DNA from: Sphingopyxis macrogoltabida
Lineage (GTDB): Bacteria; Pseudomonadota; Alphaproteobacteria; Sphingomonadales; Sphingomonadaceae
Length of the DNA: 64,000 bases
Reading direction: 5' to 3'
Assembly: GCF_001314325.1 (NCBI RefSeq)
Contig: NZ_CP009429.1
Coordinates: 4,340,501-4,404,500 of the forward strand
How positions within the stretch are numbered: position 1 is the first letter of the stretch; each line of letters starts with the position of its first letter. The notes beneath the pieces are model-generated. The model ran no database searches. It was not told the DNA's origin and saw only the letters and a program-made list of their open reading frames with translations. The position numbers were made by a program, and so were the translations under genes. Shown one piece after another: positions 49,578-58,780 of this stretch.

Positions 49578-52133
49578 CACGTATTCGCGCGGCGTAATGT
49601 CGACCGACACATCGCCCCATTCCTCGGTCGGGATCTCGGCAAGCCGACGCTCCTGCAGCGCCTCGCCGGTCGAGACGATCTGCACCACCGCGGCATGCCC
49701 CGCCTCGAGATCGCCCGCGATGCTCGCGATCGTGCTCGGCGTCTGCATCGCGGTGATGAGATGGTTGAAGAAGCGCTGCTTGGTGCTCTCGAAAGCCGAG
49801 CGGGCCGCCGACTTCGCCTGCGCGTTGAGCGTGCCGTGGAGCGAACTCGTCACGCCGGCAGCCTCCATCGCAGCATCCAGATTGTTGTGGATGACCTGGA
49901 AGGCCCCCGCATAGCTGTCGTAGATGCGCCGCTGCTCATCGGTCAGCGCATGCTCGAGCAGCTCATATTCGACGCCATCGAACGAAAGCGACCGCGCCGC
50001 ATAGAGACCGAGCGCCTTCAGGTCGCGCGCGAGTACCTCCATCGCCGCGACCCCGCCGTCCTCGATCGCCGCCACGAATTCGCTTCGCGACGCGAAGGGG
50101 AAGTCGGTGCCGCTCCAGAGACCCAGGCGCTGCGCATAGGCAAGGTTCTGGACCGTTGTTGCGCCGGTCGCCGACACATAGACGATGCGCGCATCGGGGA
50201 GCGCATGCTGAAGTCGCAGACCGGCACGCCCCTGTTGCGACGGTTTCTGTTCACCGCGCGCCCCCTTGCCGCCGGCGGCATTCGCCATCGCATGCGCCTC
50301 GTCGAAAACGATCACCCCGTCGAAATCGCGGCCCAGCCATTCGACGATCTGCTCGACGCGGCTCGCCTTGCCCTCGCGCGCCTGGCTGCGCAGCGTTGCG
50401 TATGTGGTGAACAGGATGCCTTCGGCGAGCTTGATCGGCGTGCCCTGACGCAAACGCGAGAGCGGCGTCACGAGCAGCCGTTCCTGCCCGAGCGCCGACC
50501 AGTCGCGCTGTGCATCTTCGAGCAGCCGGTCCGACACCGACAGCCAGACGGCGCGGCGCCGACCCTTGAGCCAATTGTCGAGAATGATCCCCGCGACTTG
50601 CCGCCCTTTGCCGGCACCGGTGCCGTCGCCGAGGAACCAGCCGCGCCGGAAGCGAACCGCCTCGTCATTGTCATCGCTGACCGCGGACAGCATGTCCCAG
50701 GTTTCGTCGACCATCCAGGCGCCCGAAAGATGACCGCCATGGGCTTCACCCGCAAAGATCACCGATTCCAGCTGCGCGTCAGAGAGGATGCCTCCCGTCA
50801 CCAGCCGCGCGGGAAGATGTGGCCGATAGGAGGGTTTCGGCGGCGCGACCGATGCCATTGCTGCTGACTGCACAAGCGCGGTCGGATGCGGGTGTGCGCC
50901 CTCGATAGAGAGAGACTGCAGCGCATAGGGTTCGTATATCGTGTCGCCAAGGCGGCCTTCGGGCGCCTTCCAGTCGCGCGTCACATAGGCAAGTTCGGGC
51001 GGCGCTTCGTGCGCCGGACGCTCGAAGACAGGGGCCGCCGGAGCTGCGGCGGCCGCGCGCCCAAAGCCGGGCATCGCCGACCGGGATGATGTTGCCGTCG
51101 CCGCCGGTGGCGGCTCTGACGGACCCGGCCGGTGGGGCACATCGCTTTCGACCCATGCGAGGAGCGAAGCGAGGTCGGGCGTCTCACCACGGCTCGGGAC
51201 AAGCAAGGCCGGGTCGCTCGCCGGAACCTTGTCGAACACCAGCAGACGCGTGCTCGTCGTGGTTCCGTGCTTCGCATAGACCTTTCCGGCAATGGCCGCC
51301 GAGAAGCGAAGCGTGCCATGCTCCTGCAAGCGCATAAAGGCGTCGCGCCAGGCGGGCGCCTCGGGGGCGCAGTTTGCGCCGACAATGGCAACCAGCCGCC
51401 CGCCATCGCGCAGCCGGGCGAGCGCCGAGGCGATATGTCGGAGCGCGGCATCGCGCATCGGACGGTCGACGCTCGCGACGGCCGAGAAGGGCGGGTTCAT
51501 GAGGATGATGTCGGGGCGGACACTCTGGTCCAGCCGGTCGTCGATCGAAGCGGCATCGTGTCGCGTGACGCCGACGGCCGGAAACAGCAGGTCGAGGAAT
51601 TCAGCGCGGCCGGCATCGAGCTCGTTGAGCGCGAGCTTGGCGCCCGCCAGCTCAGCGTGAATCGCCAGCATGCCGGTGCCGGCGGAAGGCTCGAAAACAA
51701 GATCGCCTGCGACGATCGAAGCGGCGTGAGCCGCGACATAAGCGAGCGGGAGCGGCGTCGAAAATTGCTGGAGCGCCTGTCCGGTCTCCGACCGGCGCGT
51801 GTGCGTGGGCACGCGCCGCGCGATCCGCTCCCACATCGTCAGGCGGTGCTGGGATGAGCCGGCCCGGCTCATCAGCGCGCGGCCATAGGCGCGCAGCAGG
51901 AGGATCTGCGCACCCTCGCACGCGTCATAAGCCGCCTTCCAGTCCCAGCCGCCCTCGGCATCGGTGGCGCCAAAGGCAGAGATCATCGCGGCGCGAAGCT
52001 GGCCCGTGTCGAAGGGCTGCCCGGCCTCGAGAAGCGGCAGGATAGTTTCGGCGGCAGCGAGGAGGCGCGGGGCGGCGGACGAAGGCGCGTGCACCGCGGC
52101 GCCTTGCGCCGCGCGGGAAGGAAGGAATTGCAT
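49575..52133 (-). pseudogene. strawberry-notch helicase, 5' fragment (split by RIT2)
   Basis: 852 residues. Residues ~100-300 look like a methyltransferase fold: QQFSTPLPLAYVAAHAAS, VFEPSAGTGMLAIHAE, ILMNPPFSAV. A superfamily-2 helicase N-terminal core follows: RRGWFLGDGTGAGKGRQVAGII (Walker A), FDGVIVFDEAHAMANA (DEAH-type Walker B) and ARIVYVSATGAT (motif III). This is the plasmid/ICE SNO-type helicase-methylase, probably for DNA maintenance or antirestriction. It ends at the TAA of the RIT2 palindrome after DVSVDITPREYV; the C-terminal helicase core is lost to 44062-45855. Confidence 0.9.
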
Positions 52134-52224
52134 GTGGGAATCCTCGAGAGAGCGGGACGGGGCGAGCCGCCCGGCGCTCTCTCTAGGCCCGGCGGTTCCC
52201 CCGTCCCGGCCCCGCCTCTCCCTC

Positions 52225-53025
52225 TCAATCCGCGCGAAAATGCCTCGAAAGATCTATCACAAAGCCGTGCCTGCCTCGCTCATACTCGCCGCCCGGGATC
52301 AGAAAGTTGCGCGTGGGGGCAGCGCCGCGCTTGCCGCCGCGCGACGCGATGCCGATGACGTCGCCCGGATGCGCCTTCGACTGGGTCGCTGCAATCACGA
52401 TCCAGTCTTCTGCGTGATCGCGCTCGAATCCTTCGCGATCGCGCGCGAAGGATTCGGCGCGCTCGAGCTGCGGGCCGTGAAAGCCCTCCCAGGCATCGGG
52501 GAGCCAGTCGCGCAGCGTCTTGTCCGCCGACGCCCTTTCCTTGTCGGTGAAGAGGTCGGGATAGCCGGTGGCGACCAGCGCCCAGTCGCAATCCTCTTCG
52601 TACCAGCCGTCCTGCAGCCGAAGGGCGGGAGGCATCGCGGCATTGCGCAACTGTTCGAGGAAGAAGCCGCCGTGGCTCGCCGTGTCGAAACAGATGATGC
52701 CTTCGCCGTAGCGCGTCGCGAGCTGCGAGGGGCCCCATGGCGTCGACATCAGGAGGTCGATGCGCGTTCGGCTCAGCGCAGCGCGTTGACGGAAGTGCAA
52801 CATGCAATCTTCGACATGTGCGCGGAAGCTGGCTTCGTCGGCGACCTGTCCGTCGAAGCCGAAGCCATCGGCGGCCGACCATTGCGAGATCGGTTTCGAT
52901 CGCGTCGAGGCGGTCGCGAGGCGGTAGCCGTCACGGATCGGGATCGCGATCAGCGCGAGATAGTCGACCCGCGCCGCCCAATGGCCGTCGGCGGTGGTGC
53001 CATATTCGGCGACCATATCGCTCAT
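52225..53025 (-). CDS. DUF7007-like plasmid protein
   Basis: 266 residues, soluble, no signal peptide. Recognisable stretches: STPWGPSQLATRYGEGI, FFDTASHGGFFLE-like (ICFDTASHGGFFLE) and WYEEDCDWALVATGYPDLF. This family recurs between SNO helicases and ParB-like genes in alphaproteobacterial plasmids and integrative elements; the function is unknown. The start at 53025 overlaps the upstream gene's stop by ATGA, so the two are one unit. It is followed by the helicase gene after 91 bases. Confidence 0.75.
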   Translation of the reverse strand: MSDMVAEYGTTADGHWAARVDYLALIAIPIRDGYRLATASTRSKPISQWSAADGFGFDGQVADEASFRAHVEDCMLHFRQRAALSRTRIDLLMSTPWGPSQLATRYGEGIICFDTASHGGFFLEQLRNAAMPPALRLQDGWYEEDCDWALVATGYPDLFTDKERASADKTLRDWLPDAWEGFHGPQLERAESFARDREGFERDHAEDWIVIAATQSKAHPGDVIGIASRGGKRGAAPTRNFLIPGGEYERGRHGFVIDLSRHFRAD

Positions 53026-53501
53026 GCCGCCGCCCTCCCGCGAAACAGCGGACGGTTGGGGGCGTCGGGATCATCGACCAGCTCGATGCGCGCGTTATGA
53101 TAGCGATGCTCGCCGAGCCACGCCTGCGCCGCCGCCTCGTCGGCAGCGAGGTGACGCAGTTCGTCGCCCTCGCCGATGACCGTGAGCACCCGGGCCATGC
53201 CGGGTCGCGGGCGCTCGACGATCTCGAAATCGAGCCGGCTCACGACCGAATAAATGCGGCGCACGACGAGGATCTGGACGCCGCCGCTGCTGTATGTCGC
53301 CAGATGCAGCGCGAAGGTCGGCGGCGACGAGTAGGTCGTGCTCTCGCATCCGGGACGATATTCGATGAGCGTCCCGGTGCCGTTGTCATTCTCCCACGCC
53401 TTGACCTTGCGGGTGCAACGATCGGGCGGACGCGGCTCGCCGTTGGAGAAGCGGATCTTGGCGCCGAGCGGCGCATGGCAATAGATATCCATCGGTGACA
53501 T
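53022..53501 (-). CDS. plasmid-associated hypothetical protein
   Basis: 159 residues from MSPMDIYCHAPLGAKIRF. Soluble, beta-rich in the middle (TFALHLATYSSGGVQILVVRRIYSVV), with one acidic C-terminal part. Not recognised as a named family, but it is always coupled here to the DUF7007-like gene (4-base overlap). AGGAAA lies before the start. ATG 53492 is an alternative. Function unknown; position suggests element maintenance. Confidence 0.65.
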   Translation of the reverse strand: MSPMDIYCHAPLGAKIRFSNGEPRPPDRCTRKVKAWENDNGTGTLIEYRPGCESTTYSSPPTFALHLATYSSGGVQILVVRRIYSVVSRLDFEIVERPRPGMARVLTVIGEGDELRHLAADEAAAQAWLGEHRYHNARIELVDDPDAPNRPLFRGRAAA

Positions 53502-53523
53502 TTCGGGTTTCCTGATAAAGGAA

Positions 53524-53545
53524 AGCCCGGCGCTGCGGCCGGGCT
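53524..53545 (-). terminator. intrinsic terminator of the 53572-54075 gene
   Basis: AGCCCGGC (53524-53531) pairs with 53538-53545 around six bases; on the minus strand it is followed by TTTCCTTT. It lies 26 bases after the stop codon. Confidence 0.75.
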
Positions 53546-53571
53546 CTAAGTTGGGGGTGGGAAAGGTTCTG

Positions 53572-54075
53572 TCAGCCAGGCGGTGGGCCGAGCGACAGCG
53601 CGGCGATCGCCTCTTCGAGGAAGCTGGCGGTCGACATGCTGACCATCCCGGACTTGCTGATCAGAGTGGCGGCGCCGCCAAAGCCGTCAGGACGCATCGT
53701 CGAACAGCTCCACGCTGTCTCGATTTCGATGTAGTCGAGCGCCGAGCGCTTCACGACATCCTCAAAGATGCCCTCGAAGCTGAGCATGGACATGTCCACC
53801 TCGAACTCCGCCGCTTCCGGATCGAGCTTTTCCAGCGCCTCGCGGACGACATCGGTGACGCTGCTCGCGATGCTTTCCTCGGCTGCGATCATCCGCTTCA
53901 CTTCGGCGACGTCCAGCAAGACGAAGTCGCTCACACCGTCAGAGGCCGAGAAATAGACGTCCTCGCCGACGGGCTCCGCGTCGAACATCCTCGCGAGAAT
54001 GACATATTCAAGCTCGGTCATCGCCATCTTCGGGATGTCGGGGCGAACGACGATTTGAGAGAAATAGTCAGCCAT
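53572..54075 (-). CDS. plasmid-associated hypothetical protein
   Basis: 167 residues from MADYFSQIVVRPDIPKMAM. Acidic, soluble. TELEYVILARMFDAEPVGEDVYFSASD and FEVDMSMLSFEGIFEDVVKR are the notable stretches. Family not recognised. The gene overlaps the next upstream gene by eight bases, so they are translated together. Strong terminator behind it. Proteins of this size and acidity in this block can be antirestriction or regulatory, but nothing specific is seen. Confidence 0.65.
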   Translation of the reverse strand: MADYFSQIVVRPDIPKMAMTELEYVILARMFDAEPVGEDVYFSASDGVSDFVLLDVAEVKRMIAAEESIASSVTDVVREALEKLDPEAAEFEVDMSMLSFEGIFEDVVKRSALDYIEIETAWSCSTMRPDGFGGAATLISKSGMVSMSTASFLEEAIAALSLGPPPG

Positions 54076-54559
54076 GACGGTCGCTCCCCTCGTCCGCAGC
54101 CGCTGCTGGCTCGGGATCGCCCTCGACAATCAGCGGCGGCACTTCGAACTCCGCCTCGTCGAAATAGGCGAGGATCGCCTCGATGCTGTCGCGGTCAGCG
54201 ACGAGATGCCGGTCGATCATCACACGGTCATTCTCATCGACCATGTAAGAGTGGGGTTCGCCTTCGGCCCGGAAGACGATACGCTCGGCGCTCCATTCCC
54301 CGGGATAGCCGCCCGACCAGCGGGCGTACGGCAGCCCATGCTCGGCACAGAAGGTTTCGAGCGGCTCGACGCGGCCCCACGCGACCTCGTGCGCGAAGAG
54401 CGACAGGGCTTCGCCGATCTCGCGATGACCCGGCTCGAAAGCGGGCCCGTCCCACTCGGTGGAGAGATCTTCGGCGGCGACGATCTCGGCGAGCACCGCG
54501 TAGGTGTCCGCGCTCACGCGCCCGCCGATCGTGATCGAGATGGAAACGCGATCAGCCAT
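54068..54559 (-). CDS. plasmid-associated hypothetical protein
   Basis: 163 residues from MADRVSISITIGGRVSAD. Acidic (many Glu/Asp), soluble. RVSISITIGG and AEIVAAEDLSTEWDGPAFEP, then LFAHEVAWGRVEPLETFCAEHGLPY are notable. No family recognised. It starts at 54559 after GGAGGGCATC. It overlaps the following gene by eight bases. It lies between two terminators (54638-54669 and 53524-53545), so the two genes form a separate unit. Confidence 0.65.
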   Translation of the reverse strand: MADRVSISITIGGRVSADTYAVLAEIVAAEDLSTEWDGPAFEPGHREIGEALSLFAHEVAWGRVEPLETFCAEHGLPYARWSGGYPGEWSAERIVFRAEGEPHSYMVDENDRVMIDRHLVADRDSIEAILAYFDEAEFEVPPLIVEGDPEPAAAADEGSDRHG

Positions 54560-54637
54560 GATGCCCTCCATCGACAGGGGCTGGGAGTGCCGATCCGATT
54601 GCATTGTTCAGCTTGTCCATTTTCAGTCTCCGAAAAG

Positions 54638-54669
54638 CCGAAAGCCCGGCGCGACGGCCGGGCTTTCGG
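54638..54669 (-). terminator. intrinsic terminator of the ParB-like gene
   Basis: CCGAAAGCCCGGC (54638-54650) pairs exactly with 54657-54669; on the minus strand the 13-bp stem is followed by CTTTTC. About 40 bases after the ParB stop. Confidence 0.85.
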
Positions 54670-54709
54670 GAGTTTCATTTCAAGGGTGAGCCGCACAGCG
54701 CGGCCCGCG

Positions 54710-56839
54710 TCATTCGGCGGCGATCTCGTCGGCACTTCCATCGTAGTCGGCGGCGTCGCTGACATCGTCGGCGAGACCGGGCGGCAGCGCGTCTGCCCCA
54801 TCGTCATTCGCGGCCGGCGACGGCGTGGCCCCTTCCTCGTCCGGCGTGCGCAGCGGCTCGGGCAGCCAGTTCGTCTCTTCGAGCAGCCGTTCGGCTTCGC
54901 GGGCCATGTCCGCCTTTTTCAGATGGTCGATCATCCCGGCAAACTGCTCGCCGCGCGCTTCGGTAACATCGGCGAGCAGCCGCGGCTTGGGCACGCTTTT
55001 GAAGTAGCCGTCGGCAGTCGGCCGCCAGCCAGCCGCGATGAGATCGAGACCCACCGCGCGCGCGAGTACGTGGCTGTGCACGATGCGCCGCGCGACGGTA
55101 TGCGACGAGATGCGCCCATTGTCGTACTTGGGCACGATCTCAGCCTGCGCGTTGACACCGAGCGACGCGCAATGCGCGAAGAGGCTCGCCTGCTCATCGT
55201 CGTCCAGTGTCAGGAGCCAGTCCCAGGCATCGCGATCGGTCTTCGGCATCCGCGCGCGCCACGCCTCATGGCGTTCGGCGATCGCCCGTCCGGGCGGACA
55301 GTCGCGAAGGCCCGCTGGCGCGTTCGAGAAGGCAACGCCGTTCACATGAACCTGCACGCAGCCCTCGCGGCTGTATCCGAAGAAGCAGGAAACGACGAAA
55401 GCGTGAAGCACCGCGGCGAAGGCGGTCGAGGGACAGCGCGCGACGGCGTCTTGGAGCGCAAGCGTGCGCCACGCCGTCAGATCCGAGACGAGCCGATCGG
55501 ACATCGGCTTGAGCCCGGCGTCCTCTTCCTCGTCGCCGCTTGCAGCATCGCCGTCCTGTCCGGCAGCGCCATCGACCCCTGGCGCCGTGTGTTCCGCGCC
55601 GTTAGCGGCGGCGTCGGCGTCCGCGCCGGGACCGTCCTCGCCCTCCGCCTCGGGTTCGTCTTCGGGACGCACGAAGCCGCGCTCGACACGCAGCGAGCCG
55701 TCATGCTCGATCGAGACGAAAACGCCGGCGATTGGCAGTTCCGCGGGATCGAAGATCTGCGGCCGCTCGCTGATCGCGCCGATCTCGGCATCGATCGCCT
55801 CGAGCTTGGCGTGGATCTCGTCGGGGACCTCGTCGGCGTCGCTCCATTCGTCGCTGAGATCTTCCGCATCGGCCTCGAGCATTGTCAGGCGTTCCTGCTC
55901 GGCGTCGCTGATCGGCACTTCCTCGCCGACGATCCGGCGCATGTCGCGGCCTGCGTGCCACGGGATCTCAATCGCGGCTTCGACCCATTTCCAGCCCTCG
56001 CCGCCGATGCGTTCGGCCTCAGCCGCGAGCTTTTCGTCGACGAGGCGGTCGAGCAGCGCCGGATCGGTGAGCCAGCCGCCGTCGTCGCGCTCGAACAGGT
56101 CGCGGATCACGCTCCCGCCCGCCGCGACATAGGCATCGACGGTCACGAAGCGGACCCGCTTGTCGACCGCGCGGACGCTGTTCTCGGTCAGCTTCTGGCG
56201 GATGAAGGCGGGCGAGGTGTTGTAGCTCGACCGCAGCATCTCGAACACCTGCTCCTGGCGGGCATGATCGTTCGACACCGTGAAGGCCATGAGCTGATCG
56301 AGGCTCACGCCGTCCTCGGCGTAGACTTCGTGCAACGTGGGCGAGACCGAGGCGAGTTTCAGCCGCTGCCGGACAACGGCCGGCGTCACGAAGCTGTTCG
56401 CCGCGATCGTCTCGATATCCTCACCCTTGTCGGCCATCGCCTGCATCGCGCGAAACTGATCGAGCGGATGGAGTGCTTCGCGCCGCGCGTTTTCGGCGTA
56501 GCTGTCGTCTTCTGCCAGAATGGTGCGACCGACCGGTTGGACGATGCAGGGAATCAGCGCGTCTTTCGCGAGCCGCTTCTGCGTCACGAGCAATTCGAGC
56601 GCGCGAAAGCGCCGGCCCCCGGCCGGAACTTCGAACAGGCCCGTTTCCTTGCCGTCCGCATCAAGCATCGGCCGCACGTTGAGGCTCTGGAGAAGCCCCA
56701 AGCGAGCGATGTCTTCCGCAAGCTCGGGGATCGTTTCGCCGGACTTCGTCCGGCGGACGTTGGATTGGGAAAGCCTCAGCTTGTCGAAGGGAAGGTCCCT
56801 TGAAGGGCTGAGGGTGATTTTCGGTTGTGCTCTGGCCAT
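54710..56839 (-). CDS. ParB/Spo0J-like nuclease-fold protein, long plasmid type
   Basis: 709 residues from MARAQPKITLSPSRDLPF. ParB N-terminal domain: LRLSQSNVRRTKSG, IPELAEDIARLGLLQSLNVRP, FEVPAGGRRFRALE, and YAENARREALHPLDQF. A helix-turn-helix follows (IETIAANSFVTPAVVRQRLKLAS). The C-terminal ~400 residues are extra, with an acidic linker (EDEPEAEGEDGPGADAD) and a helical end. ParB-like proteins of this long class are found in ICEs and megaplasmids, where they bind DNA; partitioning needs a ParA, and none is in view. GGAGATGG lies before ATG 56839. Confidence 0.88.
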   Translation of the reverse strand: MARAQPKITLSPSRDLPFDKLRLSQSNVRRTKSGETIPELAEDIARLGLLQSLNVRPMLDADGKETGLFEVPAGGRRFRALELLVTQKRLAKDALIPCIVQPVGRTILAEDDSYAENARREALHPLDQFRAMQAMADKGEDIETIAANSFVTPAVVRQRLKLASVSPTLHEVYAEDGVSLDQLMAFTVSNDHARQEQVFEMLRSSYNTSPAFIRQKLTENSVRAVDKRVRFVTVDAYVAAGGSVIRDLFERDDGGWLTDPALLDRLVDEKLAAEAERIGGEGWKWVEAAIEIPWHAGRDMRRIVGEEVPISDAEQERLTMLEADAEDLSDEWSDADEVPDEIHAKLEAIDAEIGAISERPQIFDPAELPIAGVFVSIEHDGSLRVERGFVRPEDEPEAEGEDGPGADADAAANGAEHTAPGVDGAAGQDGDAASGDEEEDAGLKPMSDRLVSDLTAWRTLALQDAVARCPSTAFAAVLHAFVVSCFFGYSREGCVQVHVNGVAFSNAPAGLRDCPPGRAIAERHEAWRARMPKTDRDAWDWLLTLDDDEQASLFAHCASLGVNAQAEIVPKYDNGRISSHTVARRIVHSHVLARAVGLDLIAAGWRPTADGYFKSVPKPRLLADVTEARGEQFAGMIDHLKKADMAREAERLLEETNWLPEPLRTPDEEGATPSPAANDDGADALPPGLADDVSDAADYDGSADEIAAE

Positions 56840-57253
56840 TTGCCATCTCCGTGGCGAGCGCCGCGAGACACTCTCTCGGCCCTTGACTCGCCACCCGGCA
56901 CCCGGCTCCTCTCCCTCTCGGCTGGGCTTGCCCAGCCGCTTCTGGGAGCGCGCAACATTTCTCACCACAAAGCGATTAAGCAGGTCGGACTGACGCTGAA
57001 TGACCACTCAGACTAGTGGATGATGCCCCGTCTGCCTATACTACCGGGCTTCATCAGTGCCCGGCTGTTCCGCATCGGTCGAAACCGTCGCTGCCCCCAA
57101 CCGACGTCGTGCCAAGCACCAAATTTTTCTCCCGGCATGCACGGTGGATACCTAAGGTCTCGAAAACCGAAGCTTCGTGAGGAGAATCGCTCGGCAATGC
57201 GGTTCGACGTTTTCAACGAAATATGTCGGAGCGCTTGGAATTTAAGCAGTTTC
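56840..57253. other. gene-free stretch at the edge of the plasmid-like block
   Basis: About 410 bases between the ParB-like gene and the HutC-type regulator. Holds the ParB promoter on the minus strand. No clear gene, tRNA or repeat seen. It may contain the junction between mobile and core DNA. Confidence 0.35.
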
Positions 57254-57265
57254 ACCTGTATAGAC
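57254..57265 (+). promoter_or_regulatory. putative HutC-type operator at the regulator's own gene
   Basis: ACCTGTATAGAC; the same ACCTGTATA-K-AC string occurs inverted upstream of the TonB receptor (minus strand, 62242-62256). Position just before the regulator start fits self-repression. Confidence 0.45.
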
Positions 57266-57270
57266 GGGTG

Positions 57271-58041
57271 ATGGATCTCATCCCCGGAATGACCTCGAAC
57301 AACGCCAAACGGTCCACCCATGGCGCTTCCCCGGATACGCCTCCGCGCTATGCCGCGATCAAGCAGAGCATCTATGATGCGATTCGCGATGGCCGCCTCA
57401 AGCCAGGTGACCGGGTGCCGTCGGAAGCGGAACTGGTCGGGCAATTCGATGTTTCACGCATGACGGCGAACCGGGCCCTTCGCGAACTGCAATCCGCCGG
57501 TATCATTGTGCGCCGCGCCGGCAGCGGCTCGTTCATCGCCGAACCCAAACCAATCGGGCACATGATCGAGATCCGGAACATCGCCGAGGAAATTCGCGGA
57601 CGCGGTCATGACTACCGGGCCCGGGTCATCCAGAATCTCGAGGAAAAGGCCGGCGCCGAGACTGCCGCACTGCTAGAGGTTCCGGTAGGCACGAAAATCT
57701 TCCACTCGGTCATCGTCCATCACGAGGCCGAGTTTCCGATCCAGCTCGAGGAGCGGTTCGTGCTTGCGTCCGCCGCGCCCGATTACGGCACGCTCGATTT
57801 CACGCAGCTGACGCCCAACGAATATTTGACGCGCACTGCGCCGCTCGAGCGGGTCGAGCACCGCGTCCGCGCGGAAATGCCCGACGCGCGCACGCGCGGC
57901 ATGCTTGGTCTCAACGAGGGGGAACCTGTTCTGCGCATGACGCGGCGGACCTGGAGTAACGGTCGGCTGGTATCGCACGCCTGGCTCTCCCATCCCGGCA
58001 CGCGCTTCGAGCTTTCCGCAGCTTTTTCGGTCGACGACTGA
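57271..58041 (+). CDS. GntR/HutC-type regulator with UTRA domain
   Basis: 256 residues from ATG 57271 (MDLIPGMTSNN); ATG 57289 and 57223 are alternatives and none has a strong ribosome site. GntR winged helix: YAAIKQSIYDAIRDGRLKPG, VPSEAELVGQFDVSRMTANRALREL, GIIVRRAGSGSFIAE. UTRA ligand domain: GHDYRARVIQN, HSVIVHHEAEFPIQLEERF, and LNEGEPVLRMTRRTWSNGRLVS. Closest in shape to histidine-utilisation repressors, which sense urocanate. No hut genes are here; the likely targets are the convergent receptor operon. The ligand is unknown. Confidence 0.85.
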   Translation: MDLIPGMTSNNAKRSTHGASPDTPPRYAAIKQSIYDAIRDGRLKPGDRVPSEAELVGQFDVSRMTANRALRELQSAGIIVRRAGSGSFIAEPKPIGHMIEIRNIAEEIRGRGHDYRARVIQNLEEKAGAETAALLEVPVGTKIFHSVIVHHEAEFPIQLEERFVLASAAPDYGTLDFTQLTPNEYLTRTAPLERVEHRVRAEMPDARTRGMLGLNEGEPVLRMTRRTWSNGRLVSHAWLSHPGTRFELSAAFSVDD

Positions 58042-58045
58042 CGGG

Positions 58046-58780
58046 TCAGACCGTGCTGCGGGTAACGATGGGCTTGCGCCGACGGCGCAGCCAGCGAAAA
58101 TCGGCGCGGCTGAAGCTTTTAAAGAGTAGATAGAAACCAGTCCCCGAAAGCCACAGCGCGCCGAAAGCGACGAAGATGATCAGCGGGTGGTTAAAGCTCT
58201 TCCGGTTCACATAATCCATATTGTGGAGCATCCAGAAGAAATCCCACGTCCGCCACGTGTCGCCGCGCATGACGAGAAAGCGCGCGTTGTCGAGCGCGAC
58301 ATAGGCGCTGCTATTATCGGCGTCGGCAAAGTCGACGCGCCACATCGCACCTTCATGGTCGCGTGATTCGAGATTCGGCTTCGCAATCACGCTCACCTTT
58401 CGGATTGGTGCCTCGTTCATCATCGATGCGACTTCGCGGGCCATCCCCTCATCGACACGAATATTCTCGCCGCTCGTAGCGTCGACCAGCCGCACGCCCT
58501 TGGTGGTGCGGAGCTCGTAGATCGGTCGGACGCCAAGATCGCGCAAAACCAGCCCGGTGACGGGCTCACCGCGCGGCAAGGCGGCGACGTCAAAATACTC
58601 GCCGGCCGGCAAGGGATGCGCGTGGCTCATTCCGCCGCCGTGGCCGCCGACCTTGTCTTTGTCGAGCAGCGCCATCACCGAGCCGCTCAAAGCCCAGAGC
58701 AGGAACTGGAGCCCGAGGATCAGACCGACCCATTTGTGGATGCGCCGAAAGAAGAGCGGCGTGAAACGGATTTTCTTCAT
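58046..58780 (-). CDS. PepSY-domain membrane protein
   Basis: 244 residues from MKKIRFTPLFFRRIHKWVG. N-terminal helix (HKWVGLILGLQFLLWALSGSVMALL) with a conserved His, a periplasmic PepSY part (VTGLVLRDLG, SGENIRVDEGMAREVA), a second His-containing stretch (FFWMLHNMDYVNRKSFNHPL) and a C-terminal helix (LIIFVAFGALWLSGTGFYLLF). Such PepSY proteins beside TonB receptors act as haem-containing reductases of imported iron complexes in some systems. It overlaps the upstream PepSY gene by ATGA. Confidence 0.85.
   Translation of the reverse strand: MKKIRFTPLFFRRIHKWVGLILGLQFLLWALSGSVMALLDKDKVGGHGGGMSHAHPLPAGEYFDVAALPRGEPVTGLVLRDLGVRPIYELRTTKGVRLVDATSGENIRVDEGMAREVASMMNEAPIRKVSVIAKPNLESRDHEGAMWRVDFADADNSSAYVALDNARFLVMRGDTWRTWDFFWMLHNMDYVNRKSFNHPLIIFVAFGALWLSGTGFYLLFKSFSRADFRWLRRRRKPIVTRSTV

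Noticed and set aside
49560..50867. 435-residue open frame on the plus strand beginning in the RIT2 palindrome
   Set aside because: Antisense to the helicase 5' fragment; no domain visible.
54074..56803. 909-residue open frame on the plus strand
   Set aside because: It lies antisense to the ParB-like gene and its upstream neighbour, has no recognisable domain and an Arg/Ala/His-rich make-up typical of a mirrored high-GC gene.
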